Shown here: positions 4,886 through 5,253 of the stretch, piece by piece | Layout: each line of letters starts with the position of its first letter | Position numbering within the stretch: the stretch's first letter is position 1 | Assembly (NCBI GenBank): GCA_003556955.1 | Contig: PWQB01000359.1 | Span: forward strand, 1 to 5,253 | Reading direction: 5' to 3' | From: Nostocaceae cyanobacterium CSSed10_463m | Lineage (GTDB): Bacteria; Cyanobacteriota; Cyanobacteriia; Cyanobacteriales; Nostocaceae | Length of the DNA: 5,253 nt | Made by a program: the position numbers and the translations under genes | The notes under the pieces: generated by a model | What the model saw: the letters and a program-made list of their open reading frames with translations, nothing else | The model's database searches: none | Told to the model about the DNA's origin: nothing

Positions 4886-5253
4886 GCAGGAAGATGGCTT
4901 TGAAAGTCAGCCCAATCCACATCGTGGAAAATTGGGGTTGACAAGTTACGTGCTGTCAAATCTAGTTCGTCTCGCGGCTCGTCACTATCTACCTGACCGC
5001 CCGCGTCCAAGTGTCGTGTTATTCGCATTGGTCGAATTGGGGTTGCGAAACTGTCGCCAAACAAATCCACTCCCAAGATTCTGCCAGAACAATCATTCCC
5101 CCAAAGAACAAGCACCACATTGCAACATCTTAACGCGCTCGTAAAGACCGCTGAATTAGCGGCATCCTTGCCGTTGAAAATAAGCGTTGCGATTGTTTCG
5201 TAGTACCGGTTATCATCGGTGTATTCCGCTTGGTAGAAAGAAAGTTCCTTCTC
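4882..5253 (-). CDS. Partial protein, C-terminal 123 aa, unrecognised
   Basis: The frame is open to the right edge of the window, so only the C terminus is seen and the true start lies outside. The visible part reads through TLIFNGKDAANSAVF (residues 24-38 of the fragment), a hydrophobic VVLVLWGNDC, then RILGVDLFGDSF, RPMRITRHLDAGG and DELDL, ending in DVDWADFQSHLPA. The mixture of strands and loops with RITRH and GG turns suggests a structured domain, possibly a virion protein. I do not recognise the family, though phages of Bacteroidota often have an uncharacterised gene between terminase and portal. Its base composition looks richer in G and C than the repeat-flanked genes at the left end. 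It ends in an ATGA overlap with the next gene. A GTG at 5118 could be taken as a start, but the frame continues upstream without a stop. Confidence 0.7.
   Translation of the reverse strand, partial: EKELSFYQAEYTDDNRYYETIATLIFNGKDAANSAVFTSALRCCNVVLVLWGNDCSGRILGVDLFGDSFATPIRPMRITRHLDAGGQVDSDEPRDELDLTARNLSTPIFHDVDWADFQSHLPA

Noticed and set aside
4930..5045. Direct repeat AATTGGGGTTG at 4930-4940 and 5035-5045
   Set aside because: Both copies lie in the same coding frame and encode TPI; 11 bp with no other similarity around them is most likely coding coincidence.
5116..5118. GTG start for a 78-aa gene ending at 4882
   Set aside because: The same frame is open without a stop to the window edge and encodes plausible protein upstream, so the GTG is internal.

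Overview
The window looks like tailed-phage or prophage DNA from a Bacteroidota-type host, carried on an AT-rich background. Three things support this: a recognisable portal protein, several small proteins of the kind seen in phages of Bacteroidota (Cys-rich protein, DYFAAKAMQ-type and DPIGxG-type miniproteins), and A-rich leaders before the start codons where a strong Shine-Dalgarno would be expected in other phyla. The host assignment is an inference. No rRNA, tRNA, CRISPR array, integrase or transposase is visible.

Left part, about 1-1410, plus strand: small genes separated by structured intergenic repeats. An unrecognised 136-aa gene (134-544), a 74-aa gene (694-918), a 70-aa phage-type gene (1023-1235) and a 54-aa phage-type gene (1245-1409) all read rightward. 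Three imperfect-palindrome elements sit upstream of the first three genes (about 51-119, 541-687 and 914-1012). The 136-aa and 74-aa genes end inside an identical 16-bp sequence that supplies their stop codons. The elements upstream of those two genes end in a shared GTTGTRGTRCGTTA block, and the third ends in a weaker GTTA-containing version. The layout resembles an integron cassette array (stop codon in the left arm, GTTA right arm just before the next ATG). However, every non-Watson-Crick pair I accepted in the stems is G.T on the plus strand, which fits an RNA or plus-strand fold better than the bottom-strand fold of a classical attC.

Right part, 5253 down to 1433, minus strand: a densely packed phage morphogenesis operon. 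In transcription order it holds the C-terminal part of an unrecognised protein running off the window, an 83-aa Lys-rich protein, the portal protein (421 aa), a probable head-tail connector carrying a chitin-binding-like W/Y/GD module, a Cys-rich probable metal-binding protein, an acidic Thr-rich protein, a one-TM coiled-coil protein, a holin-like two-TM protein and a further small membrane protein. Every one of the eight junctions overlaps, by 1 to 56 bp, so translational coupling is likely throughout. No terminase, capsid protease, major capsid protein, tail gene or endolysin is present here; some presumably lie to the right of the window.

The two parts converge at about 1410-1433 with only 23 bp between stop codons and no convincing terminator. 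The most interesting feature is the repeat-separated miniprotein series abutting a phage late operon.
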